Origin: Pseudomonadota bacterium
Lineage (GTDB): Bacteria > Pseudomonadota > Gammaproteobacteria > Pseudomonadales > Azotimanducaceae
DNA length: 33,624 bases
Assembly: GCA_022571865.1 (NCBI GenBank)
Contig: JACZXA010000018.1
Coordinates: 1 to 33,624 of the forward strand
Direction of reading: 5' to 3'
Below the pieces are notes generated by a model. That model was not told the DNA's origin. It saw only the letters and a program-made list of their open reading frames with translations, and ran no database searches. The position numbers and the translations under genes are program-made. Shown here one piece after another: positions 1-8,663 of the stretch. Each line of letters opens with the position of its first letter. Within the stretch, counting starts at the first letter, position 1.

Positions 1-47
1 GTCAGGGCGGATGATTACTGGACCAATAACAACAAATGGGGGCATCC

Positions 48-1562
48 ATGAAATCCCTCCGCATCATCCTGGCATACGCAGTCTTTTCCGTGCTGGCGTC
101 CGGTTGCACCAAACCGACTGGTGAGACTGCAGCCTCCGAACCGAAAGTCGCTGCAGAACCCGCAGAAACGCTCATGGAACGCGCCAATCGTCTCGAACTC
201 AACACGGAATACGTAGCGCCTCCCGGCGACCCGATGGCGCATCACACGATGGGATTTGCCCGGACGCTTTGCTCGGGAGTGTTCGTCACGGGCCTGGACG
301 CCGACTTCGCTGCCGAAAATATCGGCTATTTCACCGGACCGTATGAGCATCGACATGTGGTCGTCAAACGCGAGGTAGACCACGCCGAAAAGATGGTCCA
401 TCTCACGATGGACAATGGCGTTGTGCGCTCGGCGAAGTTCATAGGCGACCTAGGCTGCGTGCCGTTGCCGATTGGCGAGTCCGAACCGTATTACGACCCG
501 CCAGAAATAATGTCTGTACTGCCGGATCCAGCGACCACGGCGTGGCCGATGGGCGATGTGCTCGACGCAGAACCAGTCCCTGCGGAGGTCGATCAGGACA
601 AAGTCGCCAAGGCTGTTGAGACAATCTTCGATCCCGACGCGATGACAGCAGCGTTTGTAGTCACCTACAAAGGCCGGATCATCGCGGAGCGCTACGCGGA
701 CGGCATCGACATGCACACGCCGTTGGAAAGCTGGTCGATGGCGAAAAGCCTGTCCGCAACACTGATGGGCGTGCTGGTGCAGCAGGGCGAGTACGAACTC
801 ATGCAACGGGCGCCGATTCCGGAATGGCAGGAAGAAGGCGATCCACGGCAGGAGATACGCATCGCCGATATCATGCGGATGTCGAGCGGTCTGCGGTGCC
901 GTAACCGGGGCGATCCCGGCTACGATCCGGACGCAGGTTATCCCGATCACCTGTATCTCTATACCGGCACAGTCGACTCATTCGAATATGCCGCAACCCG
1001 CCCGCAGCAGTGGCGACCAAACACCGTTGGACGCTATCGGAACTGCGATCCAGTATTAACCAACTACCTGATTCGCCTCGCGGTCGAAGGCAGGGGCAAT
1101 GCATACCACCAATTCCCGCAGCAGCACCTGTTCGACAAGATCGGCGTGCGCAACCTGGTGTTCCAGACCGACCCCTACGGTAACATCCTGCTGAATGGTT
1201 CCGATTTGGGTGCGGCGCGCGATTGGGCGCGGCTGGGCAATCTCTATCTCAACGACGGTGTCGCAGACGGCGAACGCGTATTGCCGGAAGGCTACGCCGA
1301 TTTCGTCAGCACCCTGGCACCGGCGTGGGAAGCTGATGGCCGCCCGATTTACGGCGCGTTTTTCTGGCTGGACGGCGCGAAGTACGGCATGCCGGCGTCA
1401 GAAATGTATTCGATGCGCGGCGCCGGCGGGCAGATGACGATGATCATTCCGTCGAGGGACATGGTCATCGTGCGGCTGGGACACTACAAGGGTGCGCCGG
1501 CCTGGCGCGAGGCCGAGCCGAAAGGCCTGCAGTTACTGCTGGATGCCGTGCCGGCAAACTGA
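48..1562 (+). CDS. Serine hydrolase (class C beta-lactamase-like) lipoprotein
   Basis: A 504-residue protein of the beta-lactamase/penicillin-binding-protein-like serine hydrolase family. The N-terminus has a short basic region, a hydrophobic stretch and a lipobox ending LASGC near residue 20, so it is probably a lipoprotein. The catalytic SxxK is SMAK at about residues 230-233, and a YxN-type motif, YRN, lies at about 330-332. A GAGGQ stretch near the C-terminus sits where the third active-site motif normally falls. These signatures fit an esterase or peptidase-like enzyme rather than a true resistance lactamase; the substrate cannot be read from sequence. The ATG at 48 is preferred over the in-frame ATG at 36 because a GGGGG stretch lies just upstream of it. 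No obvious operon partner downstream. Confidence 0.85.
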   Translation: MKSLRIILAYAVFSVLASGCTKPTGETAASEPKVAAEPAETLMERANRLELNTEYVAPPGDPMAHHTMGFARTLCSGVFVTGLDADFAAENIGYFTGPYEHRHVVVKREVDHAEKMVHLTMDNGVVRSAKFIGDLGCVPLPIGESEPYYDPPEIMSVLPDPATTAWPMGDVLDAEPVPAEVDQDKVAKAVETIFDPDAMTAAFVVTYKGRIIAERYADGIDMHTPLESWSMAKSLSATLMGVLVQQGEYELMQRAPIPEWQEEGDPRQEIRIADIMRMSSGLRCRNRGDPGYDPDAGYPDHLYLYTGTVDSFEYAATRPQQWRPNTVGRYRNCDPVLTNYLIRLAVEGRGNAYHQFPQQHLFDKIGVRNLVFQTDPYGNILLNGSDLGAARDWARLGNLYLNDGVADGERVLPEGYADFVSTLAPAWEADGRPIYGAFFWLDGAKYGMPASEMYSMRGAGGQMTMIIPSRDMVIVRLGHYKGAPAWREAEPKGLQLLLDAVPAN

Positions 1563-1578
1563 CCAGAAAATTCGCCGG

Positions 1579-1861
1579 TCAGGATTGAATTTCCGTCACA
1601 GCATTGCCGCCCTTCCGTGCCTGGAAGAAATACACCATTGCGCCACAATACCAAGCGATCAGCAGGATGATCATTGTCGGCATGACCATGCCCCAGCTCG
1701 GCATGATCGAGATCAATGGCGCAAGATCCGAGCCGGTCTGACCAGCTGCGCGGCAAATACCATGCGAATGGATGCTGCGATAGTGGGCACAATCGTGGCC
1801 ATCGAGAATAAGGTGTAAAGCCCCGATATAGGCCAATAAGAGCTAGTGCAAACCAACACAC
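1579..1861 (-). pseudogene. Decayed small membrane protein (at least two frameshifts)
   Basis: Protein-like hydrophobic sequence on the minus strand is spread over three reading frames. It starts with an ATG at 1861 (MCWFALALIGLY), continues in a second frame (GLYTLFSMATIVPTIAA...), and ends in a third frame with a helix around PTMIILLIAWYCGAMVYFF and a polar tail, stopping at 1579. Stitched together this would be a protein of about 90-95 residues with two membrane helices. At least two frameshifts over fewer than 300 bases point to decay rather than a single sequencing error. The family is not recognised. It could also be chance hydrophobicity, although the continuity across frame switches argues against that. 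Confidence 0.45.
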
Positions 1862-2268
1862 ACACCAGCAGCAAGGCCGTATTGCACGGGGCTATCCAAG
1901 AGAATCTAATGCAAACCAATATGAAGCTGTTTGGTCGTGGCGACCAAAGGCGCGGGCTCCCGGGTAGTTAACGATTCAGTGATCATGAACTTTTGCGGAA
2001 TCCGTACGCTGAGGCGCACGGGCGCAGACAACTCGAGCAATCGGGTATATGCAGTGTAGACAAATGTGCGAATTTGACCGCCCATGAGGCAGCTGAAATC
2101 AACAAAAATTCCCTTCCCCGTCATTCTGAAGCCCGGCAATGAGTATGGCGAAGTTCTTTTTGCTGTCTCGGGAGCGCTCTGACCACCGCGCAGTCGACGG
2201 GTCATCGAGTTCACATCTGGGAGTTTCAGTGCCGGTAGCGACCAGCGTTCTGAGCTACGGCTGGCCGG
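1862..2268. other. Intergenic region with no supported gene
   Basis: About 400 bases. Open frames on both strands here have no recognisable domain, no convincing ribosome-binding site and unlikely composition. No tRNA or strong terminator was found. Confidence 0.5.
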
Positions 2269-3192
2269 TTATTCAGGCCAGATGCAATCCGCACAACCAT
2301 TGCGGGCCAGATTCAGTTCCGCTGCCCGGACATCGTCTTCGAGATGATATTGCGGGTCTGTCGTGCGCTCGACGCGCGCGTCGGCATGTTCTGTCTTTTC
2401 GGAATTTGGCCGCATGACCTGGTCTTTCCAATCCTCGGTTGCCGCCCAGCGGTACGGTAGCGACCGAATGGTTCCGGGAACCTGAATCGTATCCAATGCC
2501 GACAGTGTATCGATCATGACTTTACGCTGTAGTGCTTTATCCCCTGGCTTTCCAGCGGTATGGCCGAGCGGGAAGTCCAGATACACGGCTCGAGGCACGT
2601 TGACCGAGCGGGTAATCGAATAGGCGCTAGACATGCTGATAGTCGGTATGCCGCGCTGTTCGATTTCCCGGGCGATCAGTCCGACGGACTGATGGCAGAC
2701 GGGTCAGACGGGTACCAGGATGACGACATCCACCCCGTCTTTGACGAGTCGGTCGGCGATGGCGGGGGCGAGAATTTCCTTTACCTTGCGGGATGAATAA
2801 ATACCACCCATAAAGGTATAGGCATGTGGCCCCAGTTCACCGATACGACTCAACTGGGCCATATCTCTGAGGGTTTCCAAGGGAAAAACGACGTTCGGAT
2901 CGACCCTTGCCGCGGTGAGATCGTAGGCAAAGTGGGTAACACGCAACTCGCTCAGCTTTACCGTAGTCGGGATGAGGCGAAAACTGCAATCGTCCTTGAA
3001 GTGGAAGGCCACCTGGCCGTGGCGATAAATGCCCCCTGACGCCACCAGTCCAACCCGGGCATCCTGCAACGCCTTGCCGAGTGGTACAAACGGCGGGTCC
3101 CCGGGGTTGTTCACCCATTGGTAGGGCGGATACCCCAAGTTCGCATATTGCTCTAGGGTTCGCTGGATGTAATCGACCGGTTCGTTATGCAT
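2269..3192 (-). CDS. GrdB/PrdB-like reductase family selenoprotein (in-frame UGA = Sec)
   Basis: A 307-residue protein of the glycine/sarcosine/betaine/D-proline reductase selenoprotein-B-like family, read through an in-frame TGA at 2706-2704. Upstream of the TGA the frame gives 162 residues ending VDVVILVPV. After it the same frame continues with PVCHQSVGLIAREIE and on to a TAA at 2271-2269. The recoded residue is Sec163 in a U-P-V-C context, a UxxC redox motif matching the family active site. An 8-bp stem with a short loop begins 10 nt after the UGA (see 2675-2693). A naive gene call would split this into two hypothetical proteins. Classical GrdB and PrdB belong to anaerobic Stickland reductases; family members in aerobic proteobacteria have no established substrate, so none is assigned. 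The Sec machinery (selA, selB, selC, selD) is not in this window. A genuine truncating mutation is the alternative, but conservation on both sides of the UGA argues against it. Confidence 0.85.
2675..2693 (-). promoter_or_regulatory. Candidate bacterial SECIS stem-loop
   Basis: On the coding (minus) strand the sequence ATCAGTCC-GTC-GGACTGAT forms a perfect 8-bp stem with a 3-nt GUC loop. Ten nucleotides separate it from the UGA, putting the loop at +19. Bacterial SECIS elements lie within the coding sequence just downstream of the UGA and expose a G in the apical loop for SelB. The position and loop G fit that. The loop is shorter than the best-known E. coli fdhF example, and the outer C-G closing pairs may open in the real fold. 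Confidence 0.65.
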
Positions 3193-3629
3193 ACGGTTTT
3201 TCGAAACAAGAACTCTTAACGTCGCAAATGGCTATGTAAGTGGTGCGGGGTAGCCTTGTCAACTTGCAAATTTGGTTGCATTAGGAGTAGTCCCGTCGGG
3301 TTCACTCGGACGGTAAACCCCCGAAAGATCAAATGCACGTTGATCCCCAACGGCGGGACATTTGCGGTAGCGGTGACCAAGCCCGCCAGGCAACCCCACC
3401 AGCGGCCGATGCCAAAACGCGCGGGCATGATGATCATCGAGCGGACCGTTGAGATAGTCAGGCAGTTTGAACGTGAGATCCTACCGACCTTGCGCGGAGA
3501 AATGGCTGAAGAACAACGCGACCGCGTGCCCATGAGAGTTTCAACTTCCTGCAAAGCGAGCGCTCATCGAGTCTTGAGGTGATAACTTCAAGCGCATACG
3601 CTTCGCGTTGGTAATTTGGGAGGCTGGTT
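3193..3629. other. Intergenic region, possible gene remnant, promoter space
   Basis: This 437-base gap separates the divergent selenoprotein and methyltransferase genes and must hold both promoters. A plus-strand open frame at 3256-3582 has a fairly protein-like stretch (ERTVEIVRQFEREILPTLRG) but no recognised domain and no clear ribosome-binding site. I treat it as unproven, possibly a remnant. No SAM or B12 riboswitch signature is visible. Confidence 0.35.
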
Positions 3630-4517
3630 GTGGTTACGATACTTGACGGAGGCATGGGGTCCGAACTCAACCGGCGAGGTGACTCCCCGGGAACCGAACT
3701 GTGGTCAGCGCAGGCGTTGTTGGATGCTCCGGAAGCAGTCAGTGCCGTACACGATGAGTTCATCGAAGCGGGCGCCGAAATCATCATCACCAATACCTAC
3801 TCCACGATTCCGAGTTATCTTGGCAAATCGGGGCTCGCCGAACGTTATTTGGAGCTGGCAGGGCTGGCGGGAAAGCTAGCCCGCGAGTCGGCGGATGATG
3901 CTCAGACCACGCAACGAAAAATACAAGTTGCCGGTGCGCTTCCGCCATTGGACGAAAGCTACCGGGCGGATCTCGTGCCTGAAGACGATGTGGCTCGTCC
4001 TATCTATCGGGCACTTGCGAATACGTTGGCGCCGTTCGTGGACCTTTTTGTGTGCGAGACTATGTCATGCGCGCGTGAAGCGGTGAATGCTGCCGAGGCG
4101 GCGGTGGCCGAAGGTGGCGGTAAACCCGTGTGGGTCTCCTGGACTCTCGACGAACGCCCTGGTCATGGACTGAGAAGCGGAGAAAGCATTTTTGACGCTG
4201 TGGCAAAGCTCGAACACCTTCCGATCGATGCGTTTCTCTTCAATTGCACTTCTCCGGAGACGATCACTCAAGGGTTGAACGAGCTAGCCATGCTCACCGA
4301 CAAGCCGCGTGGCGCGTATCCGAACCGAATGCACGTTCCCCCAGGATGGACACTCGATAACGATATTTCCGTCGAGGTTCGCCCCGACCTGGGCGTGGAT
4401 GAATTTGTCGCGTTCGCGCAAACGTGGATTGCAGATGGCGCAAGCATCGTTGGGGGTTGCTGCGGGCTGGGTCCGGAATTTATCCGGGCACTCACGGCCT
4501 CGCTTCAGACCGCATGA
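3630..4517 (+). CDS. Homocysteine S-methyltransferase family protein
   Basis: A 295-residue Zn-dependent methyltransferase of the MmuM/BHMT family. It begins with the typical barrel start VTILDGGMGSEL. The three Zn-thiolate cysteines are visible: Cys206 in FNCTSPE and Cys277-Cys278 in VGGCCG. Length fits the single-domain enzymes that move a methyl group from S-methylmethionine, or a betaine-like donor, to homocysteine; some relatives act on selenohomocysteine. The donor cannot be decided from sequence. The start is a GTG at 3630 preceded by GGGAGG at a 6-nt spacing. Its 3' end overlaps the convergent SDR gene by 13 bases. It is divergent from the selenoprotein gene, an intriguing but unproven link. 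Confidence 0.88.
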   Translation: MVTILDGGMGSELNRRGDSPGTELWSAQALLDAPEAVSAVHDEFIEAGAEIIITNTYSTIPSYLGKSGLAERYLELAGLAGKLARESADDAQTTQRKIQVAGALPPLDESYRADLVPEDDVARPIYRALANTLAPFVDLFVCETMSCAREAVNAAEAAVAEGGGKPVWVSWTLDERPGHGLRSGESIFDAVAKLEHLPIDAFLFNCTSPETITQGLNELAMLTDKPRGAYPNRMHVPPGWTLDNDISVEVRPDLGVDEFVAFAQTWIADGASIVGGCCGLGPEFIRALTASLQTA

Positions 4518-5233
4518 ATACCCCCATCGATAAGAAATTCCGAGCCTGTGGAATAGGAGCTTTCGTCGCTGGCTAGAAAGAGCGCCATGTTAGCGACTTC
4601 TTCCGCGGAAGCTGCGCGCCGCATGGGTGTCCCGCGAACGAGGCGCTCAGGCCCGTTCGGGATCTGTGCCAACATTTCGGTATCGATAGCGCCGGGATGA
4701 ATGGAATTGACTCGTATCCCATAGCGAGCGAGTTCGACAGCAGCAGTTTTGGTCATGCCCCGCACCGCCCACTTTGATGCACCGTAAGCGAACGCACCGG
4801 GCGCGCTGGCCATTCCAGCCAGGGAGGAAATATTGACGATTACGCCGGTTTCCGCGTTCTTCATCGCGCGACCTACGCTGCGCATGCCGAGAAACACGCC
4901 CGTACAGTTCACCTGCATGACGAGTTCAAATTCCTCGATGGGAGTATCCACCATCCGATTTGAACGAAAAATACCGGCATTGTTGATCAGTACGTCAATG
5001 TGCCCTTCGGCGGCCAACATCTCATCGACAAGTGCCTCCCAGTTCGATTCATCGCCTACATCCAGATGCCGGTAGGTACCGGCTACTTGCGCGGCGACGG
5101 CTTCACCTTCTTCATCCAGCACGTCGGCCAACCACACGCGGGCTCCTTCGCTGGCGAAGAGCCTGGCTTCGGCCGCGCCCTGACCTTTTGCCGCACCTGT
5201 AATCAGACAGACTTTGTGTGAAAGTCTCGCCAT
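4505..5233 (-). CDS. Short-chain dehydrogenase/reductase (SDR)
   Basis: A 242-residue classical SDR. The cofactor motif TGAAKGQG starts at Thr12, NNAG is at 84-87, and the catalytic Ser137 with Tyr150-x-x-x-Lys154 (YGASK) is intact. The C-terminus ends in the usual ...LIDGG. It resembles 3-alpha/20-beta-hydroxysteroid-type and other alcohol dehydrogenases; the substrate is not predictable. The ATG at 5233 is chosen because GGAGG sits five bases upstream; a TTG further up is less likely. It lies directly downstream of the amidohydrolase, whose stop is 11 bases away, so the two are almost certainly co-transcribed. Confidence 0.92.
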   Translation of the reverse strand: MARLSHKVCLITGAAKGQGAAEARLFASEGARVWLADVLDEEGEAVAAQVAGTYRHLDVGDESNWEALVDEMLAAEGHIDVLINNAGIFRSNRMVDTPIEEFELVMQVNCTGVFLGMRSVGRAMKNAETGVIVNISSLAGMASAPGAFAYGASKWAVRGMTKTAAVELARYGIRVNSIHPGAIDTEMLAQIPNGPERLVRGTPMRRAASAEEVANMALFLASDESSYSTGSEFLIDGGIHAV

Positions 5234-5244
5234 GGACGCCTCCG

Positions 5245-6360
5245 TCAAAGGCCCATGAATCGGCTGGGGTTCGCATACACGACTTGTTCCGCGACTGTTG
5301 GACCGGCTGAATCGAAAGTAACCTGTGCTTCTTCATACGCGCCGGGATAGGTCGAATCGAAGTGCGGATAATCAGAACCCCAGAGAATGCAATGGGTGAG
5401 ATCCATTTCCATCATCCATTTCAGACCGCTGACTTCATCGGCTTCCATTGAGACAAAGCACTGCTCGTGAAAGATCTCACTCGGCCGCCGTTTCAGCCAC
5501 GGGGTGTGATGACCCATCACCTCGAAGTGTTCGTCCAGGCGCTCCAACCAATAGGGAATCCAACCTAAACCACTTTCAAAAAACCCTACCCTCAAGGTCG
5601 GGAATCGGTCCAATACGCCACCGGCGATGAGGTCCATGACAAGCGCCATCTGTCCGAACGGATGGGCGATCATGTGGTCGTAGAAAACGTTGTCCCGGTA
5701 TCTGCCAGTCGAGAAACTGGGCATCCGGGAACCGAAGCTACCGTGAATGCCCACGGCCAGCTCGTCGCTGGCGGCGACCTCCCACAGCCCGTCGCAGCGA
5801 GCATCGTAAAGTGCAAGACCCTTGAAACGTTCAGGGCGGCTCAAGAATCCTCGCAAGCCGAGCTCTCGCATCCGCTTCGCTTCGCTGATGGCGAGGTCAA
5901 TATCCTGCAGTGGAATGATCCCCATGCCGAACAGCCGCTCGGGATCCGTTTTGCAGAAATCGCTCATCCAGTTGTTGTAAGCACGGCAGGTTTCTGCCGC
6001 CACCAGCGGATCTTCCACGTCACCCCAGAGCAAGTGAATGGAGGGGAAAAACAGTGCTTTGTCGATACCTTCGGCCGTCATGACCTTAAGACGTTCGTTC
6101 GGATCGTGACTCCCGGGTAGAATGTCGGCCCAGGTGAGGTTGCGTCCGGGTTCCATGCCGCCAGGGATACATGCATGCGCAGGGCCGGCGCCAGTATGAC
6201 CCAACCGTCCGTGGCCCTCGACGTAGACCGCGCTCTGGTTATTTTCGGTACGTACCTGCAGCACTTGCTCGCGGAACTTTGCTTGGGTGTATTCCGTCCA
6301 GACGAGTTCGGGCTCGCAGATATGCCCGTCGCCATCGATCACTATTGCTGGTCGTGTCAT
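5245..6360 (-). CDS. Amidohydrolase family metal-dependent hydrolase/decarboxylase
   Basis: About 371 residues of the amidohydrolase_2 superfamily (TIM-barrel, ACMSD/LigW-like). The N-terminus has the metal-binding D-x-D-x-H pattern in VIDGDGHICEP. An internal histidine lies in GIHGSFG, and the C-terminal acid is in WGSDYPHFDS. Family members hydrolyse or decarboxylate ring-cleavage products and similar acids. It is the first gene of a two-gene unit with the SDR. The ATG at 6360 gives the compact family N-terminus and has a GGGGTAAGG stretch upstream; an alternative ATG at 6390 would add ten unlikely residues. It is divergent from the crotonase gene at 6554, with about 190 bases between for both promoters. 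Confidence 0.88.
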   Translation of the reverse strand: MTRPAIVIDGDGHICEPELVWTEYTQAKFREQVLQVRTENNQSAVYVEGHGRLGHTGAGPAHACIPGGMEPGRNLTWADILPGSHDPNERLKVMTAEGIDKALFFPSIHLLWGDVEDPLVAAETCRAYNNWMSDFCKTDPERLFGMGIIPLQDIDLAISEAKRMRELGLRGFLSRPERFKGLALYDARCDGLWEVAASDELAVGIHGSFGSRMPSFSTGRYRDNVFYDHMIAHPFGQMALVMDLIAGGVLDRFPTLRVGFFESGLGWIPYWLERLDEHFEVMGHHTPWLKRRPSEIFHEQCFVSMEADEVSGLKWMMEMDLTHCILWGSDYPHFDSTYPGAYEEAQVTFDSAGPTVAEQVVYANPSRFMGL

Positions 6361-6553
6361 TACCTTACCCCGTTCCGTAGGCAGAACCATAAGCTAACAC
6401 ATGAACCACAGCTGAGTGGGTCATCGTGTATTGCGCAGAAGTAGATATGCGTCCTACCGCACTGGATAGCGCATGAAGCATTCGCTCGGTAACATTCGCA
6501 CCTGTACAAACCGTGCGTTGAATCAACCCAGAAGCGAAGGATGGGAGAAGGAC

Positions 6554-7339
6554 ATGAGCGAATCGGTATTACGCTACGAAGTAAAAGACCATGTGGGGGT
6601 GATCACACTCACGCGTCCCGAGGTGATGAACTCGCTGAACTATCAGTCGTATCTGGAGTTTGAAGACACCGTTCGCGGTTGCACGGCTCGGGTATTGATC
6701 ATCACGGGTGAAGGTCGGGCCTTCTGTGCCGGGGACGATGTGAAGCAGATTCTCGGCAGCTCTGAACCCCCACCGGAGGAGTTTGTCGAGCGATCCAAAA
6801 AGAGTGCAGGATTGACCCCGCTCGCGGATGCGCTGTTGCATACCGACATTCCGATAATCGCTGCGGTGAACGGCCCTGCAGTGGGATGGGGTATGGAGCT
6901 TGCGCTTATGGCCGACATCCGTGTTGCTTCTGAAAATGCCAAATTCGGGGAGCTCTTCGTCATTCGCGGGTTGTGTTGTGATGCGCCGGGGTTTGGTCGT
7001 CTTGCCCAGCTTGTGGGTCGAGAAAAAGCAGCCGAGTTGCTCTTCACTGGCGAGATCATTGATTCGCAAACCGCTCTGGCGATAGGTCTGGTGTCTCGTC
7101 GAGTACCTCACGACGAACTCATGCCGACAGCGTTTGCCCTGGCAGCCAGGATCGCGGGCAATCCGCCTTTGGCCGTACAAGCATTGAAAGCGGGGTTACG
7201 CCGAACGCTGGATCCCGACTGGCAGGACACAGGCCGCTGGGCCATCGAGAAGATCCGAGAACTTCGCCAAACGGAAGATTCTAAGGAAGGCGTACGCGCA
7301 TTCCTGGAGAAACGCGCGCCGGTTTATGTCGGCAGGTAG
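6554..7339 (+). CDS. Enoyl-CoA hydratase/isomerase (crotonase) family protein
   Basis: A 261-residue crotonase-fold protein. The CoA/oxyanion segment AFCAGDDVKQI and the PAVGWGMELALMADIR block are typical. The first hydratase glutamate (in MELALM) is present. The second, normally in FGxPE, is replaced: the aligned stretch reads FGELFVIRGLCCDAPG, with Phe at that position. That pattern, with an Asp in the GLxxD segment, is closer to isomerase-type crotonases, so a plain hydratase call is not safe. The ATG at 6554 follows GAGAAGGAC; an upstream ATG at 6473 would add 27 residues of non-family sequence. It faces away from the SDR/amidohydrolase pair. Confidence 0.88.
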   Translation: MSESVLRYEVKDHVGVITLTRPEVMNSLNYQSYLEFEDTVRGCTARVLIITGEGRAFCAGDDVKQILGSSEPPPEEFVERSKKSAGLTPLADALLHTDIPIIAAVNGPAVGWGMELALMADIRVASENAKFGELFVIRGLCCDAPGFGRLAQLVGREKAAELLFTGEIIDSQTALAIGLVSRRVPHDELMPTAFALAARIAGNPPLAVQALKAGLRRTLDPDWQDTGRWAIEKIRELRQTEDSKEGVRAFLEKRAPVYVGR

Positions 7340-7341
7340 AG

Positions 7342-8652
7342 TTATGACGGTTCGGGTTTCGGGTAGGAGTCGGATAACCGTTCCGGGGGACGCGAACCGT
7401 AAGTCATCCATCGCCAGACGAATTCCAGCGGCCCAAAACGATAACGGCTGAGCCACAGGGGACTCGTGACAAGCTGGAAAGCCCAGATGGCGAGCACGAT
7501 GAGATAGAGCTGTGCCCGCTCGATCTGACCGAATAGCGCAAGCCCCGCTCCAGTGAATAGGAACAGGCAAATCAAGCTGTGGGAGAGATAATTCGTCAGC
7601 GCCATCTTGCCTACGGCTGCCAGTGCGTTTTGCAAACGGCGAAAACGGTCTGATCGACACCAGAGCATGACGAGGCCGATGTATCCACATGCAGTCCCCC
7701 CTCGGCCAAGCTGGTAGGTCGGAGTGAAGTAGGGGCTCGTCCAGTCCAGGGTGAAATTGCCGATAATGGCGAAATAGACTTCCATCACGTTGATCGGCAA
7801 GCCGATAGCGAAACCCAAGGCGGCAAACCAGCCGTAGAACCGAACGCTCCTCCTGCCGGTGAGGATGTGCCATTTGAAGAACGCCATTCCAAGGAACATC
7901 ATCGCCAACACGTCCCATAACGCGCCGGTGAATACGTCCACAGTGGCGAGCTGCCAGGCAGCCGGGGCAAAAGTAACAACGTTGCCAAGATAATCGCCCT
8001 GACGAGCTTCGATTTCCTGGGCGATGTCTGCCTCGGTTGGTAGATGAGCGGCTTGGATGACGAGATAGCGGGCGGCTGCTTGTCGGTCACGGGGCGAGGG
8101 TTCTGTCTCCCCGGCTTCGGCCAACTCCACTCGAGCCGCGGCTGCGCGTTGTTCCGATAAGGCGAAGGTGTTGGCGGTTTGTCCGAGTACCATCACAACG
8201 ACCAGGGTCATGCCGATGATCGCGAGCGCACGTGCGGATCGATTGCGGAAGAAATATAGAACCAGCCCGGCGAGGCCGTAGACGTAAAGAACGTCGCCCA
8301 GCCACAACAGTGCAAACATATCGACCAGGCCAAAGGCGATCAGCACAAAGGTGCGACGAAAGTAGAGGCGTCGCACGATTTCATCTTCGTCTGGTGCCGT
8401 TGATTTGCTGGTAAAAAGCAGAATACCTGCCCCGAATAGCATAGAGAAAATGGCCCGCATCGCACCTTCGACAAACACCCAATTCAGTTCATAGCTCAAA
8501 AGGTTGACGCCCTCGGTCGCGCCATCGACTACGGGGTTGAAATAGGCGGCATAGGGTTGCCCGAACATGATGATGTTGAGCAGCACAATGCCGAGGAGCG
8601 CTATGCCTCGCAGCACATCGATAACCCCGATGCGCTCGGTTCTCGGGGCCAA
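7342..8652 (-). CDS. DUF418 family integral membrane protein
   Basis: A multi-pass membrane protein of about 436 residues. It starts with the DUF418-typical RIGVIDVLRGIALLGIVLLN and has a C-terminal DUF418 region including YLSHSLIC and a terminal PLEFVWRWMTYG block. Around eight to ten hydrophobic segments are visible. Function is unknown; family members are sometimes placed near transport or acyl-transfer systems. The start is uncertain: no ATG precedes the conserved N-terminus. The TTG at 8652 gives the family-like beginning and lies 11 bases after the stop of the upstream DUF427 gene. A longer frame reaching 8766 would overlap that gene. Convergent with the crotonase gene, with almost no gap. 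Confidence 0.8.
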   Translation of the reverse strand: MAPRTERIGVIDVLRGIALLGIVLLNIIMFGQPYAAYFNPVVDGATEGVNLLSYELNWVFVEGAMRAIFSMLFGAGILLFTSKSTAPDEDEIVRRLYFRRTFVLIAFGLVDMFALLWLGDVLYVYGLAGLVLYFFRNRSARALAIIGMTLVVVMVLGQTANTFALSEQRAAAARVELAEAGETEPSPRDRQAAARYLVIQAAHLPTEADIAQEIEARQGDYLGNVVTFAPAAWQLATVDVFTGALWDVLAMMFLGMAFFKWHILTGRRSVRFYGWFAALGFAIGLPINVMEVYFAIIGNFTLDWTSPYFTPTYQLGRGGTACGYIGLVMLWCRSDRFRRLQNALAAVGKMALTNYLSHSLICLFLFTGAGLALFGQIERAQLYLIVLAIWAFQLVTSPLWLSRYRFGPLEFVWRWMTYGSRPPERLSDSYPKPEPS

Positions 8653-8663
8653 CCGGGCTGGGG

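Noticed and set aside
1906-2214. 102-codon minus-strand open frame
   Set aside because: No family resemblance, no ribosome-binding site, and mixed composition.
2704-3192. Reading the selenoprotein as a nonsense-mutated pseudogene
   Set aside because: The stop is TGA at the exact family Sec column, with a perfect stem downstream and intact sequence after it.
3256-3582. 108-codon plus-strand open frame with a partly protein-like middle
   Set aside because: No domain, no clear ribosome-binding site, and the N-terminal third looks random. It is noted in the gap entry only.
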